Assembly (NCBI GenBank): GCA_024867545.1
Contig: JANFNE010000003.1
Coordinates: 496,001 to 560,000, forward strand
Length of the DNA: 64,000 bases
Direction: 5' to 3'
Origin: Phytopythium helicoides
Lineage: Eukaryota > Oomycota > Peronosporomycetes > Pythiales > Pythiaceae
Below are positions 21,371 to 31,683 of the stretch, piece after piece; position 1 is the first letter of the stretch, and every line of letters begins with the position of its first letter. A program made the translations under genes and the position numbers. A model generated the notes under the pieces. That model was not told the DNA's origin. It saw only the letters and a program-made list of their open reading frames with translations, and did not search any database.

Positions 21371-23758
21371 TCAGTCCTCCTCTTCGTGGTCGCTCGTGAC
21401 ATACACGCGGCGGTGCCTGCAACTGGCTGCAAAGTCAAAAATCCTTTCGAGGATATCACGGAAAAATGCCACACCACTCATGTTTATCGACCTCTCTCCT
21501 CCCAGCGACTGGCATGTCCGTTTTGGCTCGCGCTCCAATCCAGAAAGGAATGGCGCCGTGAAAATACTGAGAAATGCCAGCCGGGACTTGACTGGCAACG
21601 GAACACGCACACCGTCTAGCCTCTGGTTGTGAAATCTCTCGACGAGCGTACGCGAGAATTCGTCGGTGTCGTATCGATCAACGACCAAATGAAGATATTC
21701 GAGAATCGTATTCGATTCAAGCATGGTAGCAATGCTGGACGCAACGCTATCAGGTGAGCGACTGTACTTTAGACAGCACGTGAGGCCCTTCAGCGTCTGG
21801 GATAGGCTGTTGGTTGTGTCGCTCAATTCTTCAATGAGCGGAGTTGGATCGTCAAATCGACATTCCAAGTCTTCAAGGCGAACTTGATTTAAAGAATACG
21901 CTTGCAGGAAGTCATTCGCGCTATTGACGCATTTTCTCAAGATCAATGTCTTTAGATTGGGACACGAGCTAATGATTGCTGGTAGAAACGTGAATCGGCC
22001 AACACAGGCGTTAATTGACAAATATGTCAATGGCGTCCCAATCAGCTGCAGAAAGCCAGGGATCCCAGCGCAGTCCTCTTTGTCCACACACTCCAAGCAA
22101 AGACTCAACCTGGTGATTTGCTTGGGCTCTGGGCTTGCATGTTTCACCGTCGGTACTGTACTGCTGGCCATAACACAGGATCCATATCCAGGAACAATCA
22201 CCACAGCTTTGTCCTGCTGGTACTCTATTACTTGAACTCCGCACACATCTGCATCCAACTCCCATTCCTCAGTATCACCGAAACCTTCATCGTCATCAAG
22301 AGGCTGTAGTTTCAACGCGGTTCCCTTCGTCAGCGTAACTACGTTAGTGCCACGTTTCTCACCGTCACTAAGACTACTGTATCCAAAAATCATTCGGGTT
22401 GGATCATCAGATTCTAGTAGCTCCGCGAAATCTACGATATCAGATTCCAACATGGCATCCAATACGAGCTCGACACTTGTGATTGTTGAATAAGAGCGTG
22501 CAAACGATGAGAATAGTGCGTATGCCATGCTTTGCCAAGCACGCTGGCGTGAGGGGAAAACGCCCTCTTCTTCGTCTTCAAATTCAGATAGGTCTGAACC
22601 ACTGGAATAACTGGCACCTCGACGTCGGCGATCCTTGGGGATGTAGTCGCAATCGCTATCACTGTAGATTGGTCGATCTCCGGCATCTACCTCGAGTTGG
22701 TCCATTTGAAGTGTGAGTTTGGCAGTACGCCGACAATTTCCAACGGCAGAGCACAGTCGAGCAAACTCTGCCGGGGTTTGGAGAGTAGCGCAGATTCTAA
22801 TCTCCTCCAGCGTAGGGACTGTTGCGTCCGGATAATTGCTAGCACAGAGCGCTCGCTCAAAAAGTCTCCCCAACAATTGAGCCTGTGCTGCGAGGTCTTC
22901 ACTATCTTCATTGTTGTCGTTGCTGCTGTCATCGCTATAGTCATCATCGTCGCTGATGACAGACTCCTCAATGTGACCTTCGACCTCGAAGTGAAGTAAT
23001 GGAATGGTCAGGTTGCCACTAGCTTCGGTAATATGCTCCATTGACTGCTCCATTGACTCTAGTGTTTTGAGAGAGACATCACATTGAACATCAAAACTTG
23101 GTAGTAGTTCGAGAACAAAACCACAATTAAAGTCACTGTCTTCACACGGTGGTAGAAGAATCGGAAAGCGCCAGGCTCCATTTTGGTCGCGAATTCTCAC
23201 AAGCTGTGCCCACAAGTCAACGTCTGAGCTCTCAGAAATTGAGAAGAAAATGGCTATTGGAATGTCGACTCGACCAAAGCGAGTCCGACGACATCCAGGA
23301 GCCACTTGTGTACTAACTTTTCGAACTGCATTTTTCAGGTGCTGATCTCTTGTTGTGCTACTTGCAGGTTGTAGCAAGAGTTTCTCTAGAGTTTCTCCTT
23401 GGTTGGTGCCGTTTTCGAATTCCAAACCAAAGCGCAGTCCATCAATTGTACCACCGCCCAGCCAGTTGAGCAACTGATCAAACGGAGCTTCAACCTTGCA
23501 TAGTGTCCTCATGGCATACGCCCAACCTCTTGTGTCGGCACGTGCGACGAGTGAAAGGAGCAGCAGGGCATCGCGGATAGCATTCATTTCTTCGTTGTCG
23601 GGCTCCTCAGCGCATGAGAGGGAAAGAATGACAGTGACATGCTTGGACTCGAGTACGCGCTGCTCAAAGTGGTCTTGGGGATCAATCCGTAGCTTCCCGC
23701 AAACCGATTCACACCAGGGACGCAGCCATTCCCATCGATCAGCAAGATCTCTACTCAT
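21371..23758 (-). CDS. F-family protein F5 (795 aa, with acidic insertions)
   Basis: Intact single exon and the longest member. Start at 23758 (MSRDLADRWEWLRPW), supported by the family N-terminus and by an initiator-like sequence just upstream; the frame continues open to 23896. Carries all family blocks: IRDALLLLSLVARADTRGW, ARLCSAVGNCRRTAKLTLQM, AWQSMAYALFSSFARSYS, VIVPGYGSCVM, CPNLKTLILRKCV, LEDLECRFDD, TLKGLTCCLKYS and LPVKSRLAFLSIF. Two extra low-complexity acidic segments set it apart: an Asp/Ser/Asn-rich stretch near residues 295-320, and a Ser/Asp/Glu segment with an RRRR patch near residues 385-425. Ends DILERIFDFAASCRHRRVYV. Tandem with F4 (258 bp between), same strand. Confidence 0.85.
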   Translation of the reverse strand: MSRDLADRWEWLRPWCESVCGKLRIDPQDHFEQRVLESKHVTVILSLSCAEEPDNEEMNAIRDALLLLSLVARADTRGWAYAMRTLCKVEAPFDQLLNWLGGGTIDGLRFGLEFENGTNQGETLEKLLLQPASSTTRDQHLKNAVRKVSTQVAPGCRRTRFGRVDIPIAIFFSISESSDVDLWAQLVRIRDQNGAWRFPILLPPCEDSDFNCGFVLELLPSFDVQCDVSLKTLESMEQSMEHITEASGNLTIPLLHFEVEGHIEESVISDDDDYSDDSSNDNNEDSEDLAAQAQLLGRLFERALCASNYPDATVPTLEEIRICATLQTPAEFARLCSAVGNCRRTAKLTLQMDQLEVDAGDRPIYSDSDCDYIPKDRRRRGASYSSGSDLSEFEDEEEGVFPSRQRAWQSMAYALFSSFARSYSTITSVELVLDAMLESDIVDFAELLESDDPTRMIFGYSSLSDGEKRGTNVVTLTKGTALKLQPLDDDEGFGDTEEWELDADVCGVQVIEYQQDKAVVIVPGYGSCVMASSTVPTVKHASPEPKQITRLSLCLECVDKEDCAGIPGFLQLIGTPLTYLSINACVGRFTFLPAIISSCPNLKTLILRKCVNSANDFLQAYSLNQVRLEDLECRFDDPTPLIEELSDTTNSLSQTLKGLTCCLKYSRSPDSVASSIATMLESNTILEYLHLVVDRYDTDEFSRTLVERFHNQRLDGVRVPLPVKSRLAFLSIFTAPFLSGLEREPKRTCQSLGGERSINMSGVAFFRDILERIFDFAASCRHRRVYVTSDHEEED

Positions 23759-23770
23759 GGTCGCAAGACG

Positions 23771-23788
23771 TGAATCGGGAAATGAATG
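23771..23788 (-). promoter_or_regulatory. Initiator-type core promoter of F5
   Basis: On the minus strand CATTCATTTCCCGATTCA resembles the oomycete core (TCATTYYNCAWTT). It lies 12 bp before the F5 start codon. Confidence 0.5.
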
Positions 23789-23837
23789 GCTTGCAGAGAA
23801 TCTCAATCGCACCAAAGCGGGAAAGGGACCTCGGTAA

Positions 23838-26032
23838 TTACTCGATATCACAAGCGGAAATATGCCAGAATCGCACTTGAAGCAACCGTGGGTCATCCAG
23901 TCGGAGAACTTGTGGGTCTAATTGTTGCAATCTGCGGCGCCGCGTTTGGTTGCCTGGAAGTGAATCGCCCTCTGAATGTTCGCTAGCATCTTGCAAAATC
24001 CAAATTGTTGCGCGGTAATTCCACAAGTGAAAAAAGGAGCGTAGTATCGCGCAGGACGATATGATATCCCAATCGTCAAATTTCATCACAAATTTCCCGC
24101 CGTACACGATGTATCCTAGTCGAATGAGCTCGTAGCTCTCAAGAGCATGAGTCATGTGATATCTAGATCTGTCCGGTATGGTATCTGCATTCGCGCTAAC
24201 GATGTTTACAGCAGTGGGACCTACCGGATGTGGCCGCTGCACCTTGAACCAGTTACCAGGCCTCAATAATGGTGCGTCAAGCCCCCCTACGTTCCTGTGA
24301 TTGATCGCCATGCTTTTCTCTATTAACGTGGACGCATGATTTTCATTTCGAAATACTGGTAAGGGCTTGGCAAACACTAGCGGTATGATATTGACGCCAA
24401 GCAGCATGAGTTTCCCGAGAAAGAGTTCGCGTACGTTACCATTCAGCTTTAATGAAATACCAGAGGTGAAGAAGTCCAAGAGATTTAGTTCTTCGACGTC
24501 ACTTGAAAACACAACAGTTGTCACACGCCCTTGGATGCCTTTCAGCAGTCCACTGTTTGCTAGATATGTTCGAGAGTAGTGTGTTATGCAGAGTACAATA
24601 ATGGTCGGTGCGAACAAGCAGTCAGAGATACGACGTCGAAGCACTTTGGCTGCGATATTCAACAGACTAAAATATAACAGGGTGAACTCGACGATCGCCG
24701 GGTAAACGACAAACCAAGCTTGAGCCATACCTAGCTGTTGACCTTCAAAATCGCAACCGACAGTGCAAATTGCACAAAGAACTATTTTCAGGTGAGGCAA
24801 CACACTAAAGGGTAGACAAAGGAAGCTTTTGGCGCCAGCAAGGCACCCAATTCCTCCATTGTGCCACTTGGTCTCGCCACGCAAGTAACCGTGGTGCAGT
24901 GCCAACATCGAGAACATCCACCGAGCAAGCAGCAGAATGATCCACGCGTTCGAAAGAAACGTCGCCCAATTGTACTTGGCAGTAACCGTGCGGTCACGAA
25001 CAGATTTGTACGCAAACAATCCGCATTGAGTCTCGTTACCCACATATACAGACAGAAGGCTCTTGATACTTTGCTGAACGATAATGTTCGGTGCTCCACG
25101 AGTAGGAAGCACCTTTGCTTGTGCTGCACGCACTCGGCAGCTGGCTGCAATTGGTTTCTTTTCCCGTCCACATATCAAACTGACGGATCATGACATCCAG
25201 CTCTGACACTGGGTATGAGCTCATCACTTCGCCGCTCCACCTTCCTCCACTCCTGTCTTCGTACCACCCATTTTTCCATGATCCACCAGGCTGCTTTAGC
25301 CATTCCTCGAATCGTTGATGTTTCACAGATCGGTTGATACCTCGGAAAAGTGCGCTCGAATCAGAAGGGTCTACGTAAGCGCCGTAGAGTCGGAACATGC
25401 ATGCACTCCCGTCTTCCGACGGAACAGCAAAGCGAGCAGTTTGAGCGTTGTCGTAGAAAGGGAGCACAACGACAGGAATCGAGTCGGTAATCGCATACGC
25501 CTTATCATCAACGACAATCCGAGTGTAATCCTTGATCAAATCGACATATCCCAGCGCAGTGCAAGCATCCATGATGGCTGGTAGTGTTTTTGCTATGACG
25601 CTGCACGTTTCCTCGTAAACAGTGTATGCGAGCGCATCAATATTGAGGTTTTTGAGTCGATCGAGCAACCTGTAACCTGTTTGAAAGCTCCCGGACGCAT
25701 CGATCAGAGTCCATTCGCCTGAGGAAGCAATCTGGCTGACCAGCATCGGCTCATATCCCCCTCCTCTAATCATACAAGCCACTGCTCGATCGATGAATGG
25801 TGCATCGTTGGAGCTGACAATCGGGGCAACTCCGAGCCGTGGATCCCGACCGTAAGCAGATACGACCTTTGTTGTCATAGAGTCGTGGACGATACACAGA
25901 AACTGAGAGAACACCATGAACACAATGAACAGCCACGTCGCCCAATGGTAAACTAGCGCCGGTAAGCTGTATCCATGTTAGTTGGCGGGGTCTGCGTACC
26001 AAGACACCACCGTCGTTGGCATGCACTTTCAT
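23838..26032 (-). CDS. Multipass membrane protein, unknown family, copy A (~730 aa, two frame breaks)
   Basis: Starts at 26032 (MKVHANDGG), the same MKVHA start as copy B at 42638. An N-terminal helix (WATWLFIVFMVFSQFLCIV) is followed by a ~300-residue hydrophilic domain with conserved GYEPMLVSQ, VVVLPFYDNAQTARF and GSWKNGWYEDR. Several helices follow (LSNAWIILLLARWMFSML, YPAIVEFTLLYFSLLNIA, KLMLLGVNIIPLVF). It ends RLDDPRLLQVRFWHISACDI. Comparison with copy B shows two breaks, each fixed by removing one base (near 25978 and near 25080), leaving 731 codons. I do not recognise the family; the layout suggests a surface-exposed loop between the first and second membrane spans. Damage may be base-calling error, since the rest is well conserved. 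Confidence 0.72.
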
Positions 26033-26125
26033 GTGTCCTAATATCGAAAGGTGGAAACGAATTGTACGTGGCCATTTTCAAGAACCTGGTATTTTTACCT
26101 GGTGTCCAACTTGGCTTTCAACATC

Positions 26126-27272
26126 CTATTGCTCACTCATTTGCTGCCGAAACTGCGCCGTGACGAAGCGCGCGAGTCTTTGCTGTGCAACGGTGGCATG
26201 GGGCATCACGGCTGGAGGGAAGACCATAAAGTCGTGCGGCATCAGCGCATGCTCATCAAGAATCCACTCTCGAGGGCCTCGCTCAGCCAATTTTCTGCTT
26301 TGAACGAGCAAATGATCGAGTGATCCAACCTGAATGATGGCAGGTGGTAGCCCGGTCAGGTCGCAGTGCACTGGGGACGCATCGCACTCTCCATCTCGAG
26401 TATCTCGATCTCCGATATACGCCTTCGCGCAGCCTCTCACGAACGCAGCCGTCAGAAAACAGAACGGTGTTAGACCGTCACGCTCTTGATCGCTCAGCCT
26501 CTGCGTCTCTTTGTCCTCTGTCATATCTGCAAACGGACAAAGGAGCAGCGCAGCTCTCGGCATTGGCCTCGACTTCGACTTCTTCGTTCGCAGTAGCGTT
26601 GACAAAACGAGTCCGGCTCCAGCGCTGTCCCCTGCCAGCACAATGTACGAAGCCGGCTGTCGCTCGACGTCCAGAAGATACTCGTACATGTCCATGGCGT
26701 CCTCAGCTGCCGCAGGGTAGCTATGCTCTGGCGCCTTGCGGTAGTTCGCGAGCAGCACCTCAACTCGGAACTTGCGATCTGGCAGCTCATCCATCTTGTG
26801 CTGGATGTGGGCTCGCAGCAGACACGCGAATTGCAGGAACATACGTGGGCTGAGCGTCGTGAATCCCCCGCCATGGTAGTAGAGCACGACGACTCGCTGC
26901 TCGTCTTCCCCCTCTCCAAGCCGCTTAGGCTTCACCCACAGATGCTCGCGTCCGGCATGCTCGAAAGTCTCGATCCCCACTTGCAGCCTCCAGGCCTCCA
27001 CGTAGCCCGCCAGGGAGCCGAAAACCGCCGACAGGCAAGCGCAGAGAGGCCGCCGCGTGCGCGTTGCGGGCCAGTTGAGCGCCAAAGAGCCTCAAAACCA
27101 ATCGGAAGAGCGCGGTCGCAGCCGCAAAAGTCCGCGGCCAGGCCGCCGACGGCCGAGGCGAGCGAGTTACGAGCACGAAGCCGAGCAGAAGCAGCGCCGA
27201 GAGGCCCAGGAGCGTCGAGAAGGAGGCGCCGAGCGCCAGCAGCAGCGCCGGCGGCACCAGCAGGGCGAGCAT
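26126..27272 (-). CDS. Alpha/beta hydrolase, HSL/AADAC-type esterase (one frameshift)
   Basis: Carboxylic-ester hydrolase. The 26126-27085 frame holds the whole catalytic core: oxyanion motif YYHGGGF, ANYRKAPEHSYPAAAEDA, nucleophile elbow GDSAGAG, acid in QVGSLDHLL and a His in MPHDFMVF. These define the hormone-sensitive-lipase (HGGG) branch. An N-terminal hydrophobic segment (MLALLVPPALLLALG and following leucines) is in another frame from an ATG at 27272. The two join if one base is removed at about 27010-27080, giving ~381 aa, as in membrane-anchored AADAC-type enzymes. Substrate unknown. Lies 93 bp upstream of the membrane-protein gene on the same strand. Confidence 0.83.
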
Positions 27273-28931
27273 TTGGCCCGCAACGTGGGACTCGCCACCT
27301 TCTGGAACTGATATCCTGGGATCGCCGGTGACTTGGAGATGACAAGCATGCAGGGTCGGCGTCCGGGCTCTGGCGGCGCACTCGTTTGGGCGTGTGCGGC
27401 CATGTTGAACATCCTGACGGTGCGTCATCACGCGGTTTGTTGCTGCCGACGGACGGTGTCCTGCTCCGATCACTTCACTCGATGGAGCGGGGGCTGAAGC
27501 AGAGGGACGCAACGTGGAGACCTCAAGAGCTCAAAGGCGTGCAGGCGAGCAGCGCCAGCTTCAGCTTTTGCATTGGCTCGTGCCACTCTAGTGGCCGAGG
27601 ACCAAGCAGAGGCTGAAGTTGATTCATGGCCCGCGTGCGCTTGCTCCGGACCAACTGCAAGCCCACGCTTCGCTTTCGCGTTGCGACGCGTCCAGCCATT
27701 CAGCTAGCAGCTTCAAGCTTCGGTCACGACTGCTGTCATCGCCAGCAACGCAGTGCTCGAAGGTCGAGTGGCATGGACGCGAGAGGTCCGAGTGGGAAGA
27801 CTGCAACTTGATACAAATCTCAGAGTGGTGGATGGCGAGTGCATGGAGCGAACGCAGAACGCACACGACACCTTCAGTGGCTCAGCATTCCGCGTCGTCG
27901 CTGTCCAAGTTGCAGTCCGCGCTCAGCATAAACAGGAGCTGCGAAAGCTGATGCGGACCTGCCACAACTTATGCCTGTCGACTCGACCTGCCCTGCGCAA
28001 TGGAGGTGCTGCCACGGGTCTCCGTGGCACTGGTGAGGCTGCATGTAGGCCATGGGGACCCAGGAATCCAGTGTGTACTTCGTTCACGTGAAACTGGGTG
28101 TGCGAATGGGAGCTTTTCGCTGCTCTCGCTGCGAAATGGACAGTTTGATTCGTGGAGTCAGCATCGAGTAGCCATGCTCCTTACAGTGGCAGCGCTGCTT
28201 GGCAGCCGCAGTGCGATCTCCTCGCACAGTAAACTCGCAGCTCTGCAAACTTCAGAAATCGTCGGGTCTCGCGCGACTGGAGCAGTGGCCGTGCTGATTC
28301 CATGGCGCAAGGAGTCATCTCCGTGCCACGGCTTCAGAATCCCGACCGCCTCTCGCGGCGGTGATGCGTTGACGAGAGAAACACTGAGCAGTTGAACACA
28401 CCCAGAACGCGGCGCGTGAATGTCGGAAGCAAGCACACTCTGCGCGGCCCTGAAAGTCTCTGAAAGCCGAGCTGAGCAATGCCACAACGGCCCAGCAAGC
28501 GACCCTGCAGGCCGCGTGAGAAGCCTGATCGGGGCCGAAAGTTCAATCAGGCAGCCCACAGCGAGCCCGCCACGACATCCACATTGGCAGCAACTCTCTC
28601 GCGGCTGTAGGATAGTCGGTGGCGCGCAGAGGAGGAGTGGCGCAGGACACGCATTGTAATCACTCGGCGCAACTTGAAGTTGGGCAACAATCGATCAGCT
28701 TTTGCAGGTCAATGGCTCTTGTAGAGGTTTGCTCATCCCCTTTAGGCTCTTGTAAAGGGACCTGTAACGGTTCGGGAGCCCCTGGCACCCTACGGTACAA
28801 ACGGCTGACGAGTCCGACGTGACACTTGAAGCGAGTCACAACAAGTCCTGCGTGGCGTGGCACTTTGTCACATCTCCTCGCGCGGCTGCCGCTGCGTTCC
28901 AAGCAACCAGCCAGTGGAGGAGGCGGCCGGA
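27273..28931. other. Long intergenic region, no gene seen
   Basis: About 1.6 kb between the divergent hydrolase and galactokinase genes. Overlapping frames on both strands have no motif, no consistent splice structure and arginine/serine-rich shadow composition. Only the galactokinase core promoter at its right end is recognised. Confidence 0.5.
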
Positions 28932-28948
28932 GCTCATTGCAGCATTCT
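28932..28948 (+). promoter_or_regulatory. Oomycete core promoter of galactokinase
   Basis: GCTCATTGCAGCATTCT matches the oomycete 16-nt core (GCTCATTYYNCAWTTT) closely at its initiator half and partly at the flanking half. It ends 54 bp before the inferred ATG at 29003, a typical distance, and supports that start over the upstream frame opening at 28826. Confidence 0.7.
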
Positions 28949-29002
28949 CGAGCTCCCCCACAAGCTTCCCACCCACACCCAGCCACCAGCCACCAGCCAG
29001 CC

Positions 29003-30244
29003 ATGAGCCAGCAGTTCGCCGACGTCGTCGAGGAGGCCGTCGCGCTCTTCTACGAGAGCTTCAAGCAGCACGCAGACGTCCCGCGCTCGGCACTCACCAT
29101 TGCCGTCGCACCAGGACGCGTCAACCTCATCGGAGAGCACACCGACTACAACGACGGCTTCGTGCTGCCGCTGGCGCTCGACAAGCTCACGGCCATCGTC
29201 GGTGTCAAGGCCCCTGAGGGCGAGACCGCGTCCAAGATCGCATCCGCCAGCTTCCGTGGACAGCTGCTCGAGTTCCCGGCCGACAACACGGAGCAACTCC
29301 CCGCCGACCAGCCGTCGTGGGGCAACTACGTCAAGGGCGTTACGGCATGCTACCTCAAGCACACCAAGGTCGCCGCGCTGCCTGTGCACGTGGCCATCGT
29401 CAGCCGCGTGCCGTTCGGCAGTGGCCTCAGCAGTTCGGCCGCCATCGAAGTCTCCTTCGCCACCTTCCTCGAGGCCTCGTACAACATTGAGGGCATCTCC
29501 AAGGTGCAGAAGGCGCTGCTGTGCCAGCAGGCCGAGCACGAGTACTGCAACGTGCCGTGCGGCATCATGGACCAGTTCATCTCGTCCTGCGGACAGAAGG
29601 ACTGCGCGCTGCTCATCGACTGCCGCACCAAGGAGCCGACCCCGGTGGCCTTCACGGACCCGAACCTCGTGATCGTCGTCTCCAACTCGAACGTCAAGCA
29701 CGAGCTGAGCGGCGGAGAGTACAAGGAGCGCGTCGAGCAGTGCCATGCCGCCGTTGCCGCGCTTCAGACCAAGTTCTCGGCCATCACGCACCTGCGTGAC
29801 GCCACCATGGAGCAGTTGGACGCCGTAAAGGACCAACTCTCGGAGCTCGTGTACCGTCGTGCGCGCCACGTGATCACCGAGGACGACCGCACGGTCGAGT
29901 GCGTGAAGCTTGTCGAGGCCAAGCAGTACGCTGAGGCCGGTCAGCTTATGTTCGCTAGCCACGAATCCCTACAGAAGGACTACGAGGTGTCGACTCCCGA
30001 GCTCGACTACCTCGTCGAGGTCGCACGTGCGTTCCCGGGTGTCTACGGAGCTCGCATGACGGGCGGTGGGTTCGGCGGCTGCATCGTCGCTCTGGTGCGT
30101 CGTGAGAACGCTCCGGGTCTGCTGGCCAAGCTCGGTGAGGGCTACCCTGTCGCCCGCTTTGGCAAGGAGCTACCGAGACCCGAGAGCTTCATCACGGGTA
30201 TTGGCGACGGCGCTCACGTGGTGCAGGTGGGTGCTCAGCCGTGA
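29003..30244 (+). CDS. GALK: Galactokinase (413 aa)
   Basis: Phosphorylates galactose to galactose-1-phosphate with ATP, the first committed step of the Leloir pathway; cytosolic. Intact single exon. The galactokinase signature APGRVNLIGEHTDYNDG is near residue 35, the GHMP ATP-binding loop PFGSGLSSSAA near residue 140, and the third motif MTGGGFGGCIVALV near the C-terminus. Length fits eukaryotic and bacterial galactokinases (380-430 aa). Start at 29003 is preferred because the core promoter lies just before it and the family motif sits at the expected distance; the frame is open further upstream to 28826. Strong codon bias (C/G third positions) marks a well-expressed gene. Confidence 0.96.
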   Translation: MSQQFADVVEEAVALFYESFKQHADVPRSALTIAVAPGRVNLIGEHTDYNDGFVLPLALDKLTAIVGVKAPEGETASKIASASFRGQLLEFPADNTEQLPADQPSWGNYVKGVTACYLKHTKVAALPVHVAIVSRVPFGSGLSSSAAIEVSFATFLEASYNIEGISKVQKALLCQQAEHEYCNVPCGIMDQFISSCGQKDCALLIDCRTKEPTPVAFTDPNLVIVVSNSNVKHELSGGEYKERVEQCHAAVAALQTKFSAITHLRDATMEQLDAVKDQLSELVYRRARHVITEDDRTVECVKLVEAKQYAEAGQLMFASHESLQKDYEVSTPELDYLVEVARAFPGVYGARMTGGGFGGCIVALVRRENAPGLLAKLGEGYPVARFGKELPRPESFITGIGDGAHVVQVGAQP

Positions 30245-30390
30245 GCTTTGAGCGTCACCTGCGAAGACGAGCTTTTGTAAGTGCAAGTGCGTGAGTGAGT
30301 TCCGAGTGCGTGAGTGAGCGTCTTCGACGCCTCAAAGATAGGAGCGCGCTATTCAGTATGAAAACCCCGACGGCCAAGTGCATGCTTTTT

Positions 30391-30412
30391 GTTGTTGTTG
30401 TTGTTGTTGTTG
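30391..30412 (+). repeat. (GTT)n microsatellite
   Basis: Seven GTT units just after a T run, in the 3' flank of galactokinase. Confidence 0.9.
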
Positions 30413-30478
30413 ATTTTTGAGATTGTGTTGGTGTGCGGTCCTTGTTTTGATCCTACTTTGAAGAAGCAGACTGAGTAA

Positions 30479-31526
30479 TTATTTATTCATGCCTGCACCA
30501 TATTCTCCCACGAGATAACGAAGCATTTCCGCCTGCGCATTGTGAGCGGCCCACATCATCGCAGTCTGTCCGTAATTGTCCGTCGTGTTCGCATTTGCGC
30601 CGCGTTCTTCAGCGAGATATCGCACGATGTCGATGTGTCCATTGAAAGCTGCCTTCATCAGCGCCGTCACTCCGTCGTTATCTTTGTCTTTCATATCTGC
30701 GCCGTGTTCTTCAGCAAGTGACCGAATCACGTAAATGAGTGCATTACAAGAGGCCAGCATCAGTGCTTTATTTCCGTTCTTAGTCTTGGAATCCACGTCT
30801 GCACCGTGTTCTTTAGCAAGATACCGAACGATGTTGATGTGTCCTCTGCAAGCAGCCTTCATTAGTGCGGTTTGTCCGAGTTCATCTTTGGTATTGACAC
30901 TCGTGCCGCATTCTCCAACGAGATTCCGGACGATATCGACATATCCACAATCAGCAGCCATCATCGTCGCTGTACATCCATAAATGACCACTTCAACTTG
31001 ACCTTTCGAAGCAGTCCACATCAATGGCATTCCTTGTTCCTTCCTCCGAGCATTCACATACAAACCGAGTTGTCCAATGAGAAATCGAACAAATGGGGTC
31101 GTGCCCTCTCCAAACAGCCCTCATCAGTGCTGTGACCCATAGTTGTCCTTCACTTTCACATCTGCTTCGAGTTCTCCAGCGAGAAACCGAACCATTTCCA
31201 CAGAACTATGACTCGCAGTCAACATTAACACTGTCTCTCCGCTTCCATCCTTAGCATTCACGTTCTTCACCCAGATAGCGAACCACTTGCATGTGTTCAT
31301 TTACTGCTGCCTTCGCCAATGCTATGCGTCCGGTTTCGGTCTTGAAATTCACATCTGCTCCATCACAAATCGACTCTGCCACCATCTTGAGGTTGCCTTC
31401 ACTCGCGATTTTTAGAGACGAGCAGCCAGCTTCCGCCGCTACCTTCAAGTTCTTATGGCATTGCCTCATTTTCTTTACGTGTGTGCGCCTAATTGACAAA
31501 GTAGACAAAGCCATCGAACAGAACAC
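30479..31526 (-). pseudogene. Decayed ankyrin-repeat gene
   Basis: The 3' part (31063-30479, 194 codons) is open and holds ~5 ankyrin repeats (GQTALMKAACRGHINIVRYL, GVTALMKAAFNGHIDIVRYL, GQTAMMWAAHNAQAEMLRYL). The 5' part continues with ankyrin-like units, but only across three frames: NLKMVAESICDGADVNFKTE (31526-31251); then GSGETVLMLTASHSSVEMVR; then TALMRAVWRGHDPI; then the open 3' frame. At least three frame changes plus an apparent deletion within a repeat (VEVVIYG joined to CTATMMAAD) argue for a real pseudogene rather than single base errors. Units carry the unusual HGAD./RYLAEE spacing seen in recently duplicated ankyrin arrays. Confidence 0.75.
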
Positions 31527-31654
31527 TAAAGGTGTATCCGCAATGGTGTGGTCAAGCTTCTCGAGCTTTGCTTTACTCTTGGCAGGATAGTTCTCGGTAT
31601 CTCCTCGGTATTTCCGGGGACTTTCCTTCCTGGGTAGGAATGGTCGATTTTGAG

Positions 31655-31668
31655 ATCATTCGTCTTTG
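31655..31668 (+). promoter_or_regulatory. Initiator-type core promoter of F6
   Basis: ATCATTCGTCTTTG is close to the oomycete initiator/flanking element. It lies 15 bp before the ATG at 31684. The same block precedes F7 and F8, and placing transcription start here excludes the upstream alternative start at 31666. Confidence 0.5.
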
Positions 31669-31683
31669 ATCAGTGCACAGACC

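Noticed and set aside
28934..29962. 342-codon minus-strand frame opposite galactokinase
   Set aside because: Shadow frame produced by strong G/C third-position bias of GALK.
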